Below are positions 7,296-15,420 of a stretch of 24,848 nt of DNA, piece by piece. The number at the start of each line of letters is the position of its first letter. Within the stretch, counting starts at the first letter, position 1. Under the pieces are notes generated by a model. The model saw nothing but the letters and a program-made list of their open reading frames with translations, was not told where the DNA came from and searched no databases. Source of the stretch: Nitrososphaeraceae archaeon (GTDB lineage Archaea > Thermoproteota > Nitrososphaeria > Nitrososphaerales > Nitrososphaeraceae); the NCBI GenBank assembly GCA_025922715.1, contig JAICHH010000007.1:1-24848 (forward strand), written 5' to 3'. Made by a program: the position numbers and the translations under genes.

Positions 7296-7950
7296 TTTAA
7301 AAGTAATTATTAATTCTGCTATGACTTTAGATGGTAAAATCTCTTCTTATACTGGCAACTCACGTATCTCTTCAAAGAAAGATTTAGTACGCGTTCATAA
7401 ATTACGCTCTAAAGTTGATGCAATTGTAGTGGGTATAAATACAGTTCTTATAGACAATCCTATGTTAACTGTTAGATTTATTAGAAGAAATAATAGAAGT
7501 TGTCCGACTCGTATTATTATAGATAGTTACGGTAGAATACCATTAGATTCCAAAATTCTAAAAACTGCTGGTACAATTAAAACTATAATTGTTGTTACAA
7601 AACAGGCAAGTAAAGATACTGTAGAAAAAATAAAGAAATTAGGAGCACATGTCATAATAATTGGATCAAAGTTAATAAATTTAAAAAAACTTTTCAATAT
7701 GCTATACAATATGGGTTATAGAAAAATCCTTATCGAAGGAGGAGGAGAATTAAATTGGTCTTGTTTACATGATGGAATTGTAAATGAATTAATTATAACT
7801 ATTGCGCCAATAGTTCTAGGTGGAAGAAATGCTATTACTCTTGTTGAAGGAAGAGGATATTCTACAATATCACAAGGGATAAAATTAAAGCTGACTAAAA
7901 TTATTCAAAATAAAAATGATAATGAAATAACGCTTTATTATAATAACTAA
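7279..7950 (+). CDS. arfC: 2,5-diamino-6-ribosylamino-pyrimidinone 5'-phosphate reductase (ArfC)
   Basis: NAD(P)H-dependent reductase of the RibD C-terminal (DHFR-like) family that turns the ribosyl side chain into ribityl. In archaea this comes before the deamination step. The 223 residues show VIINSAMTLDGKISS, VHKLRSKVDAIVVGINTVLIDNPMLTVR, PTRIIIDSYGRIP, the NAD(P)H loop ILIEGGGELNWS and ITIAPIVLGGRNA. There is no N-terminal cytidine-deaminase-like domain, so this protein cannot also deaminate as bacterial RibD does. The ATG lies 17 nt inside the upstream amidohydrolase gene. It is the last gene of the operon, ending 7 nt from the convergent TFE gene. Confidence 0.93.
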   Translation: MKFPSDLKVIINSAMTLDGKISSYTGNSRISSKKDLVRVHKLRSKVDAIVVGINTVLIDNPMLTVRFIRRNNRSCPTRIIIDSYGRIPLDSKILKTAGTIKTIIVVTKQASKDTVEKIKKLGAHVIIIGSKLINLKKLFNMLYNMGYRKILIEGGGELNWSCLHDGIVNELIITIAPIVLGGRNAITLVEGRGYSTISQGIKLKLTKIIQNKNDNEITLYYNN

Positions 7951-7957
7951 ATACTAA

Positions 7958-8494
7958 TTATTTTTCTGTAGATATTTCAGATAGTATTTCATCAATTTTA
8001 TATCTTAGTGCTTCTTTTGTATAGTTATTGTCTACCATATTAAGGTTCTCCTTACAAGTAGGGCATTTAAAAAAAGACTCTATAGCTATATCAAATTTTA
8101 TTCTTTGACATTCATTATTTCCACAATGATAAAATTCTGATGATTCTTCATATTCTAATCTTTTTTGCAATCTATCCAGAATTTTTTTTTTCTGATTATC
8201 TATGAAATGGTCAATTTGATCACTTTTTGCACGCCAACGGTAAACAAACCAGCCTTTTTTCTCATCTTTAACTCTAATTCCAGTAATTAACGCTTTTCCA
8301 AACATATCATATAATACTTTTCTAATAACATTGATTCTCATTCCTGTTGCACCAGCAATTTCTTCATCAGTTGCATCTTCTGTATTTAAAAGTGCTTTAG
8401 CAACCTTTTGGTATTCTTCTCCACCTATTAAATTGGATATTTTGGTAAAAGATTCTTCATTATCAAAAGATTCTTCATTATCAATAGATGGCAT
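7958..8494 (-). CDS. tfe: transcription initiation factor E, alpha subunit
   Basis: TFE-alpha helps TBP/TFB-recruited RNA polymerase open the promoter. The protein has the expected two parts. Residues about 17-105 form an extended winged helix (LIGGEEYQKVAKALL, TDEEIAGATGMRINVIRKVLY, GWFVYRWRAK). Residues 121-150 form a zinc ribbon with C124, C129, C144 and C147 (HCGNNEC ... FKCPTC). A basic helical linker joins them. The N-terminus contains a perfect duplication of DNEESF (residues 5-16), encoded by an 18-bp tandem repeat. The length of 178 residues is normal. The gene has its own upstream region with a TATA-like AAATATATAA on the minus strand, about 30 nt before the ATG. It converges on arfC. 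Confidence 0.92.
   Translation of the reverse strand: MPSIDNEESFDNEESFTKISNLIGGEEYQKVAKALLNTEDATDEEIAGATGMRINVIRKVLYDMFGKALITGIRVKDEKKGWFVYRWRAKSDQIDHFIDNQKKKILDRLQKRLEYEESSEFYHCGNNECQRIKFDIAIESFFKCPTCKENLNMVDNNYTKEALRYKIDEILSEISTEK
8447..8482 (-). repeat. 18-bp perfect tandem duplication in the tfe gene
   Basis: The unit AAAAGATTCTTCATTATC (plus strand) occurs twice with no gap, 8447-8464 and 8465-8482. It keeps the reading frame and duplicates six acidic residues near the TFE N-terminus, which looks like a recent slippage event. Confidence 0.9.
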
Positions 8495-8641
8495 AACGAT
8501 AGTATATGTTGTGATTCAGGTATTATATATTTACCGAAGTCTCTACTTTAGTATTTTAAATTAACTATAATTTATTAATAAATATGACAAAAGAAAATTG
8601 AGTTTATTTAGCAACCCTAATATGTATCAAAAGTTTGGAAA

Positions 8642-9913
8642 TTAATTCTTCCTGAAATTTCGATTTGAAGATTTTTTATAGATGTATTTTTTTTTCTTAC
8701 TATTTTTATAATTATGTTTTGACCATTTGTTAAAGGGCTTATTTTTGTTTAAATAATTGCGTTTTTTAAACTCTTTTTGAATTTTAGGTATTGGAATGCC
8801 AATTTCCTCATTTAATTGGCGAACCTTATATTTAGTATATCTCAAAATCTTTTCAAAATCGGAAATTTTTTCGATCGCAACTAGAGATATAGCTTTGCCA
8901 TCAGAATTTGCTCTTGCAGTTCTACCGATTCTATGAAAATAGGTTATAGGATCCCTAGGAATATCATAATTAATAACGTATTTTATGGAAGGAATATCTA
9001 TTCCTCTTGCTGCAATATCTGTAGCCACTAGAATTTGCTCTTGCTCATTTCTAAACTTATGCATTGCATAATTTCTTTGTCTCTGAGACAGATCTCCATG
9101 TAATGCAGTTACTTTTAATAGTTCTTTTTTTCTTAAGTTCATAGCTAGTTCTTCAGCCTTCTGTTTTGTAGAAGTAAAAATTAACATCTGATTATTATTG
9201 CTCTGTTTAATTAAATAACACAAGTGATTGTATTTTTCTTTTTCATTTGTAATCAAATACATTTGTTCTATGGTTTTTAATGTAATATCATTTTGATTTA
9301 CTGTAATATGTATAGGGTTTTTCATATATCTTTTACTAATTTCTATTATCTCTGGAAGTATTGTTGCTGAAAAAAGACATAATTGTTTTTTATGTTTTAC
9401 CTTTGATAATATATAATTAATATCTTCTATAAATCCCATATCCAACATTCGATCAGCCTCATCTAATATTACAAAATCTATTGTATCCAAGTATATTGTT
9501 TTTTGTCCTATATGGTCAATTAATCTCCCAGGAGTGGCAACAATAATATGAATTCCTCTTTCGAGTCTAATAATTTGATTTCTCATATTTTGTCCTCCAT
9601 AAATAGCAGCTACTTTTGTATCTGTGTATTTTGCAAGTTTATTCATTTCCCTCGCTACTTGAATTGCTAATTCCCTTGTAGGAACTAATACTAAAGCTTG
9701 TGCATTTCTTGCGTTTTTCATTTTCATTAAAATAGGTAATGAATATGCAGCAGTTTTTCCTGTTCCAGTATGTGCTTGTCCAATTACATCGTTTCCCTCC
9801 AAGATAATAGGAATTGCTTTTTCTTGAATAGGAAATGGTGTTGTATATCCACTTTCTTTTAGAGCTAGTAGCAGTTTTTTATTTAGTCCCAGTTCATTGA
9901 ATAATCTTGTCAT
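8642..9913 (-). CDS. DEAD-box ATP-dependent RNA helicase
   Basis: Unwinds or remodels RNA with ATP; likely in ribosome assembly or RNA turnover. All helicase motifs are present in order: Q motif (PFPIQEKAIP), I (AHTGTGKTAA), Ia (PTRELA), Ib (ATPGR), II (DEAD), III (SAT), IV (MLIFTSTK), V (ATDIAARGID) and VI (HRIGRTAR). After about residue 365 the protein ends in a Lys/Asn/Tyr-rich tail of some 45 residues (KKRNYLNKNKP, NSKKKKYIYKKSSNRNFRKN), probably an unstructured RNA-binding extension. Start choice: a TTG at 9940 is possible, but ATG 9913 (MTRLFNELGL) gives the usual N-terminus close before the Q motif. It stands alone between tfe and the PRC-barrel gene. Confidence 0.95.
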   Translation of the reverse strand: MTRLFNELGLNKKLLLALKESGYTTPFPIQEKAIPIILEGNDVIGQAHTGTGKTAAYSLPILMKMKNARNAQALVLVPTRELAIQVAREMNKLAKYTDTKVAAIYGGQNMRNQIIRLERGIHIIVATPGRLIDHIGQKTIYLDTIDFVILDEADRMLDMGFIEDINYILSKVKHKKQLCLFSATILPEIIEISKRYMKNPIHITVNQNDITLKTIEQMYLITNEKEKYNHLCYLIKQSNNNQMLIFTSTKQKAEELAMNLRKKELLKVTALHGDLSQRQRNYAMHKFRNEQEQILVATDIAARGIDIPSIKYVINYDIPRDPITYFHRIGRTARANSDGKAISLVAIEKISDFEKILRYTKYKVRQLNEEIGIPIPKIQKEFKKRNYLNKNKPFNKWSKHNYKNSKKKKYIYKKSSNRNFRKN

Positions 9914-10101
9914 TAAAATTTCACTTAGTTTAATAAACAATCTTTCATCTTATCTAATCTAAATCTTTTGCGAATTTGTAAAAATATATGATGACATTAT
10001 TAAGTAATTAAATCTATTTTAAAAAAAATAATAATAACTAAGAAAATAATACAAACACTAATACGACTGTTTTTTGCGTTATTATGATGATATATTTAAT
10101 G

Positions 10102-11013
10102 ATGGCTGAAGACGAAGAATTAAAAGAAAAAAAGCTACGAGGCTCTGGAGGCTATGTTATTGCTAGAATTTCAGATAATGAACAAAAAAAAGGGAATTTG
10201 GGTGGGCCTGAATTATTTATAGCAGGAATTGGACGATTACCAAAAGACAGAATTTTAAAATATTATTGCAATAAATGTGAGAAAGACTATCCAACCTCTC
10301 CAGATTTAAATTATGAAAATCCAAATGAAGATGTCGGCGAAGGAGTTGTTTTAATTGAAAAAGGTGAATACAAATGCTCCGTTTGTAATGCAGTTATTTC
10401 TCAATATCGTAAATTTGATAATGAAACCCCTCCTCCTTCTCCTAGTAAAACTAATTCTCTTTCTACAATCAAAAAGTCATCGGATGTCTCTAAATCTGTA
10501 AATGATATTTCCGATTCATCACCTACTAAAAATAAAAGCGAATCTGAAAAATCTATACTACCCTCTAATACTTTTGAAGAAAATACTTCAGATTTAATAC
10601 AATCTGAGAGTATAGATACAAAATCTAGTAGTAATATAAGTATCGCTAAAGGAAAATATTTTCCTATTCAGTCAATTATTGGAATGCCAGTTTATGATCA
10701 TGAAGCTATGCTAGTAGGAAATGTTCAAGAAATAGGACTTAGAAAATCGCTTAATGGTACAATACAAATTACATTAAAAATTGATAATCGTGATAAAACA
10801 TCTGAAACTAATGGCGATGAATTATATAATGAAATTACTTGGTCTAATATTTCTAAAATTGGAGATATTGTTTTAATAAGTAGGGAACAAAAGAAAATAT
10901 CACCACCACCATCTAATACTTCTCCTATAGATAAAAAAATGTGTACTACATGCCAATACCTTAATGAATCAGATGCTCTTTATTGTGAACAATGTGGTAA
11001 AAAACTAGAATAA
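10102..11013 (+). CDS. zinc-ribbon / PRC-barrel / zinc-ribbon protein
   Basis: Not a protein I can name. From ATG 10102 (MAEDEELKEKK) it has about 303 residues; in-frame ATGs at 10084, 10087 and 10099 are less likely. Three parts can be seen. The N-terminal part (residues about 10-110) carries a four-Cys zinc site, YYCNKCEKDY and YKCSVCNAVI, around a GPELFIAGIGRLP block. A Ser/Asn/Lys-rich low-complexity linker follows (about 115-185). A PRC-barrel-like fold (about 188-262: IQSIIGMPVYDHEAMLVGNVQEIGL ending ITWSNISKIGDIVLIS) comes next, then a C-terminal zinc ribbon, MCTTCQYLN ... YCEQCGKKLE. PRC barrels occur in RimM, in the cell-division protein CdvA and in archaeal CdpB proteins, so an adaptor role in RNA metabolism or division is possible but not shown. 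Confidence 0.75.
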   Translation: MAEDEELKEKKLRGSGGYVIARISDNEQKKGNLGGPELFIAGIGRLPKDRILKYYCNKCEKDYPTSPDLNYENPNEDVGEGVVLIEKGEYKCSVCNAVISQYRKFDNETPPPSPSKTNSLSTIKKSSDVSKSVNDISDSSPTKNKSESEKSILPSNTFEENTSDLIQSESIDTKSSSNISIAKGKYFPIQSIIGMPVYDHEAMLVGNVQEIGLRKSLNGTIQITLKIDNRDKTSETNGDELYNEITWSNISKIGDIVLISREQKKISPPPSNTSPIDKKMCTTCQYLNESDALYCEQCGKKLE

Positions 11014-11015
11014 TA

Positions 11016-11023
11016 TTTTTTTT
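11016..11023 (+). terminator. T8 terminator after the PRC-barrel gene
   Basis: A run of eight T starts 3 nt after the stop codon of the PRC-barrel gene, in the gap before the convergent acyl-CoA synthetase gene. It fits the oligo-T termination signal of archaeal RNA polymerase. Confidence 0.5.
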
Positions 11024-11038
11024 ATTCCAACTTTATTA

Positions 11039-13186
11039 TTATATCGTTTTATCTTTCTGATTTTTTAATCCTATTCGAACATCTACTGCTCTTACACCAT
11101 TACCTTTTTCTAATACAAGTAATGGATTCATATCAAATTCTTCAATTTCTGGAAAATCAGTAACTAATTGTGATAGTCGTTGAATACTTTCTACTATTCC
11201 ATCTATATCTGATTCCTTTTCTCCTCTTACTCCTTTTAATAGCTTGATAGTTTTTATAGATTCTACCATTTCTTTTGCTTGTTGTTCATCTATTGGAGCT
11301 ATTCTAAATATAACATCTTTTAGAACTTCTACATATATTCCACCCAAACCAAACATTATTAATGGCCCAAATAATGGATCTCTTTTTGCACCTAAAATTG
11401 TCTCTTTTGCAGAACCTATCATTTCTTGAACTAAAACTCCTTTGATCTCTGCGTCTGATTTGTATTTTTTTACATTTAATAATATTTCATTAAATGCTTT
11501 TATAGCTTCTTGTTTATTTTTAATTTCAATCTTAACACCTCCAGCATCGGATTTATGAATGATCTGTGGAGAAACAATTTTCATAACTACTGGATAACCT
11601 ATTTCTTCGGCTGCTCTTGCTGACTCTTCTTCATTTGTAGCCAGAAATTTTTTTGGAGTTGAAAATCCATATGCTTTTAATATTTCATAACCTTCTTCTT
11701 CAAGCAAATTAATTCTGTTAGATTTTATCACATTCTCTAAAACATCTCTTGCTTTTGTCTTATCTACCTCAAATTTTTTTGGAGGAGTGTCTTCTTTTTC
11801 AATCCATCTACGGTGTCTAAACATTGCTTCTAATGTTCTTATTGCTGGTTCTGCATACATAAAATGAGGAATTCCTCCATCTGAAAGAATTTTTTTATTT
11901 TCTATTCCTTCCGCTAATCCCATTAAGGCCGCCAACATTGTTTTTCCAGAATCTTTGGATGTTTTTATTATTGTTTGTGCTAATTCATTATAATCTAATG
12001 TTGCAGAAGGTGTACACATAGTAACGACTGCGCTAACATTAGCATTAGATAAGACTTCATTTAGCACTTTTTCAAATCGATTAAAATCTGCATCTCCTAC
12101 TATATCAACAGGGTTTCTAGCTGAACCATGAGGAGGTATGACTTTGGCTATTTCCGATTCTGATTGAGAAATATCTGCCATTTTTAATCCATATTTTGAA
12201 CAAGCATCTGTAGAAATTATGGCTGGTCCACCTGCATTTGATACTATGACTACTCCACCATTTGAAGGCGGTATTGGTTGTTTCTCAAAAGCTGTAGATG
12301 TTTCAAATAATTCTTGCATGGTATCTACTCTTATAACTCCTGATTGTTTAAACAAAGCATCATATGTTTCATCAGACCCCATCAAAGCACCGGTATGTGA
12401 CATAGCAGCTTTTGCTCCTTCAGGTGTTCTTCCTGCTTTTAATACAAGAATAGGTTTCTTTTTTTCTTTAGTTATTCTTTTAGCTATTTGCATAAATCTT
12501 TTTCCATCATGAATATCCTCTAGATACATGACAATTACTTTTGTATCATCATCTTCTGAAAGTAGTTCTAATATATCATTTTCATCCATATCTACTTTAT
12601 TTCCCATACTAATTACTTTTGAAAAGCCTATTCCTTGAGCTATAGCATCTTCAACAGTAGCAGCGCATATAGCACCACTTTGTGATACTAGAGCTATTCC
12701 TCCAGCTTCTGGTGTAATTTTTAAAAATGTAGCATTCATCATGCTACTTTGAGATAAGCTCATTATTCCTAAACAATTTGGACCAATTATTCTTGTTCCG
12801 TATTGTTTACCAATATCTCCAATCTGCTTCTCAAGTTGAGCTCCAGATTCATCAACCTCTTTAAATCCTGCTGAAACTATTATTACTCCTTTGATTTTCT
12901 TTTTTCCTATTTCTTCCATTACTTGAGGAACAATCTTGTTTGGAGTGGCTATTACTGCCAAGTCAATATTTTCTGGTACATCTATAACGCTTTTAAAAGC
13001 ATTGATTCCAAACACAGTGAGATTAGATGGAGTAATAGGGTATATTTTTCCTTTATAACCATTAATGATATTTGAAAAGATAGCCTTTCCCACTCCTGCC
13101 TTTTCAGAAGCCCCAATTACAGCAATGGACTGTGGATTAAAGAAAATATTCTTTGAGTCAAAAGATAAGAATGATGAAGACGTCAT
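11039..13186 (-). CDS. ADP-forming acyl-CoA synthetase (single-chain alpha-beta fusion)
   Basis: Activates a carboxylic acid with CoA and ATP, giving ADP and phosphate (or runs in reverse). The 715 residues hold the domains of the fused enzyme: CoA-binding Rossmann domain (about 12-140, FFNPQSIAVIGASEKAGVGKA), succinyl-CoA-ligase-like domains with the phospho-histidine H264 (SHTGALMGSDETYD), a GGVVIVSNAGGPAIISTDA block, and a C-terminal ATP-grasp domain (about 485-715, GYPVVMKIVSPQIIHKSDAGGV, FGLGGIYVEVLKDV, DMNPLLVLE). In ammonia-oxidising archaea such enzymes make 3-hydroxypropionyl-CoA and 4-hydroxybutyryl-CoA in the energy-efficient CO2-fixation cycle, so this is a candidate for one of them. 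The neighbours do not settle which; no dehydratase gene lies beside it. Acetate or another acid is also possible. Confidence 0.88.
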   Translation of the reverse strand: MTSSSFLSFDSKNIFFNPQSIAVIGASEKAGVGKAIFSNIINGYKGKIYPITPSNLTVFGINAFKSVIDVPENIDLAVIATPNKIVPQVMEEIGKKKIKGVIIVSAGFKEVDESGAQLEKQIGDIGKQYGTRIIGPNCLGIMSLSQSSMMNATFLKITPEAGGIALVSQSGAICAATVEDAIAQGIGFSKVISMGNKVDMDENDILELLSEDDDTKVIVMYLEDIHDGKRFMQIAKRITKEKKKPILVLKAGRTPEGAKAAMSHTGALMGSDETYDALFKQSGVIRVDTMQELFETSTAFEKQPIPPSNGGVVIVSNAGGPAIISTDACSKYGLKMADISQSESEIAKVIPPHGSARNPVDIVGDADFNRFEKVLNEVLSNANVSAVVTMCTPSATLDYNELAQTIIKTSKDSGKTMLAALMGLAEGIENKKILSDGGIPHFMYAEPAIRTLEAMFRHRRWIEKEDTPPKKFEVDKTKARDVLENVIKSNRINLLEEEGYEILKAYGFSTPKKFLATNEEESARAAEEIGYPVVMKIVSPQIIHKSDAGGVKIEIKNKQEAIKAFNEILLNVKKYKSDAEIKGVLVQEMIGSAKETILGAKRDPLFGPLIMFGLGGIYVEVLKDVIFRIAPIDEQQAKEMVESIKTIKLLKGVRGEKESDIDGIVESIQRLSQLVTDFPEIEEFDMNPLLVLEKGNGVRAVDVRIGLKNQKDKTI

Positions 13187-13325
13187 TATAATCGTTTCAC
13201 AAAAACATGGTTATATGTATTCCTGTTATGATTATATTAAAATATATTCTATAATTCAAACCATATCATTATTAATATGTACTTTTTTATGAAAAGTTAA
13301 ATTATTCTTTTACAAATTTAAAATA

Positions 13326-14714
13326 TTGGTAAGCTCGATAGAAAAAATTGTTGATTCAGAGATTAGTACAATGATCTCTGATCTTAAGACATTGATTAAA
13401 ATTCCTAGTGTTTCTGCAAAAGCTCAAAATCTTGTTGAATGCGCAGAGGCAGTTTTTGCTCTTATGAATAGAGTAGGGATTAAATCAGAAATTATTTATC
13501 TTGATCCTAAAGATAAAAATATTGCAGCCTCTTCTCTTCCTCCTCCTCCTCCTGTAGTATATGGAGAAATAAAATCACAAAAAAATCCAAACGGCAAAAC
13601 TATCTTATTTTATAATCACTATGATGTTCAACCTGAAGATCCTTTAGATCAATGGGATGTTCCTCCTTTTAGTGGTGAGGTTTCTGGAAATTATATTTAT
13701 GGAAGAGGCTCATCAGATGATAAAGGTGAATTAATAACAAGAATAAAAGCAGTAGAGTATTTCCTAAGAGAAACAGGCGACGTTCCATGCAATATTAAAT
13801 TTATCGTAGAAGGAGAAGAAGAAATCGGAAGTATACATATAGAAAAATATCTTACCCAATACAAAGAAAAGTTTGCCTGTGATGGAATTATATGGGAATT
13901 TGGATATGTAAATGAAAAAAATATTCCCATTATAAGTTTAGGGATGAAAGGTTTATTGTATGTTGAATTGATTGCTTATGGTCCAAATAAAGATACTCAT
14001 TCCAGTTTAGCAGTAATTGTGGAAAATCCAGCATGGAACTTAATTAAATTACTCAATAGTATGAGAGACGAAAATGGACGAATATTAATTTCAGATTGGT
14101 ATAATGATATAAGAAATTTTAATCAAGAAGAAGAAAAAATTCTTAATTTAGAATTGTTTGATGCAAATGAATTTAAAAAGGAATACGGTATATCCAGGTT
14201 TCTAGGTGATATTTCGGGAATTGATGTTAAAAAAGCATTATGTGGTTCTCCTACATGTAATATTGCTGGTTTTGTTTCAGGATATGTAGAACAGGGTGCT
14301 AAAACTATAATCCCATCGTTTGCAAAAGTTAAACTTGACTTTCGTCTTGTTCCTGATATGGATCCACAAAAACAATTTGCTAAACTTCAACAACATATTA
14401 AAGACTTGGGTTTCAAAAATATAAATATCAATTTCATTCATGGAGAAGCAGCCTCAAGAACTTCTCCAAATGATCCATTTGTTAAAATAATAACAGAGTC
14501 AGCTAAAAGAGTTTTTGGAGATGTAATTTTAAACGTCTCATCAGCTGGGACTGGACCGATGCACTCATTTCAAAAGATTCTCAAAGCTTCTTCTGTTTCA
14601 ATAGGCAGTACATATGTATACTCTAGAATACATTCGCCAAATGAATTTGCAAGAATTGATCTTTTGATTAATATTACAAAATGTATAGGAGAAATTATGG
14701 AAAACTATAATTAA
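13326..14714 (+). CDS. M20-family metallopeptidase (carnosinase/CNDP-type dipeptidase)
   Basis: Di-zinc exopeptidase, probably cytosolic since no signal peptide is seen. The 462 residues keep the family residues: H98 (FYNHYDVQPEDP), the bridging D131 (YGRGSSDDKGEL), the catalytic and metal Glu pair E165/E166 (EGEEEIGS), and the late His near residue 433 (SRIHSPNEF). The dimerisation lid occupies roughly 190-370 with KGLLYVEL and AKVKLDFRLVPD. The DPLDQWDVPPF stretch and GTGPM block fit the CNDP dipeptidase subgroup. A run of five prolines (LPPPPPVVYGE, about 71-81) sits before the first metal ligand. The start is TTG 13326; no better start lies nearby. Transcribed divergently from the acyl-CoA synthetase. 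Confidence 0.9.
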   Translation: MVSSIEKIVDSEISTMISDLKTLIKIPSVSAKAQNLVECAEAVFALMNRVGIKSEIIYLDPKDKNIAASSLPPPPPVVYGEIKSQKNPNGKTILFYNHYDVQPEDPLDQWDVPPFSGEVSGNYIYGRGSSDDKGELITRIKAVEYFLRETGDVPCNIKFIVEGEEEIGSIHIEKYLTQYKEKFACDGIIWEFGYVNEKNIPIISLGMKGLLYVELIAYGPNKDTHSSLAVIVENPAWNLIKLLNSMRDENGRILISDWYNDIRNFNQEEEKILNLELFDANEFKKEYGISRFLGDISGIDVKKALCGSPTCNIAGFVSGYVEQGAKTIIPSFAKVKLDFRLVPDMDPQKQFAKLQQHIKDLGFKNININFIHGEAASRTSPNDPFVKIITESAKRVFGDVILNVSSAGTGPMHSFQKILKASSVSIGSTYVYSRIHSPNEFARIDLLINITKCIGEIMENYN

Positions 14715-14745
14715 TTGTAACTAATAAAAAATTTCTTTTCACACA

Positions 14746-15306
14746 TTAAACTATTTTATGTTGGGGCTTATGTTTTGAGATAAGATAAAATCCATGAGCA
14801 GAAATTAGTAGAGCTGATAAAGACATTTTGGTAGCAAATACTGGATTCCATGGTGTATTAGGATTAGGATAGGGCACATTTATATCATCTAATCGTATTA
14901 TTCCATTTATTGCATCTACTGTAATGAATGAATTCCATATAACAAAATTGTAAACAAATTCATATAACGATATTACCATTATAGCAAGAACGATTAATTG
15001 AAAAATAGCTTTTATCGATTCAGGTATTGTATTTACTTTATCTGCTCCTAATTTTGTAACGCAATACCAACCAACAACAGTAACTATCATTAAATAAGTT
15101 ACCAATTTTGCTAATCCTGGAAAGGGAAATTCTGTATTGACAAGAACTTCACCTATAACTACTTTTCCTGTACTTAAATATTCTCCTATACTTATGTATA
15201 AAGAGTAAATAGTAATTAGGAACATTGTTGTAGCACAAAAGTAAAATACAACAAGAAAGATTGTTCTTGCCCTTTTCTCCTCATTTTTTTGTAAAGAACT
15301 ACGCAT
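14746..15306 (-). CDS. four-helix membrane protein of unknown function
   Basis: I do not recognise this 186-residue protein. It has a short charged N-terminus (RSSLQKNEEKRAR, positive-inside) and four hydrophobic segments at about 16-38, 66-88, 104-128 and 158-178. Between helices 3 and 4 lies a polar, Pro/Asn-rich loop (NVPYPNPNTPWNPVF), and between helices 1 and 2 another polar loop (VVIGEVLVNTEFPFPG). By the positive-inside rule both loops lie outside the cytoplasm. The short C-terminus SKHKPQHKIV is basic. The gene stands alone, divergent from the dCMP deaminase. A lineage-specific membrane protein is the best description; no enzyme motif is seen. Confidence 0.75.
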   Translation of the reverse strand: MRSSLQKNEEKRARTIFLVVFYFCATTMFLITIYSLYISIGEYLSTGKVVIGEVLVNTEFPFPGLAKLVTYLMIVTVVGWYCVTKLGADKVNTIPESIKAIFQLIVLAIMVISLYEFVYNFVIWNSFITVDAINGIIRLDDINVPYPNPNTPWNPVFATKMSLSALLISAHGFYLISKHKPQHKIV

Positions 15307-15385
15307 AATATTATTTACTCCTAATTTATTGATCTTAATTATAAATTCACATAAAAATTTTTAGAATTATAATGCTATATTCATG

Positions 15386-15395
15386 CTTATATTAT
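15386..15395 (+). promoter_or_regulatory. TATA-like box of the dCMP deaminase promoter
   Basis: CTTATATTAT lies centred about 31 nt before the ATG at 15421, implying a leader of only a few nucleotides or none. Confidence 0.4.
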
Positions 15396-15420
15396 TATAG
15401 TTAAGATCCAAAATTACTTT

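Noticed and set aside
12219..12512. Plus-strand frame of 97 codons
   Set aside because: Antisense to the acyl-CoA synthetase phospho-His region, which is clearly the coding strand.
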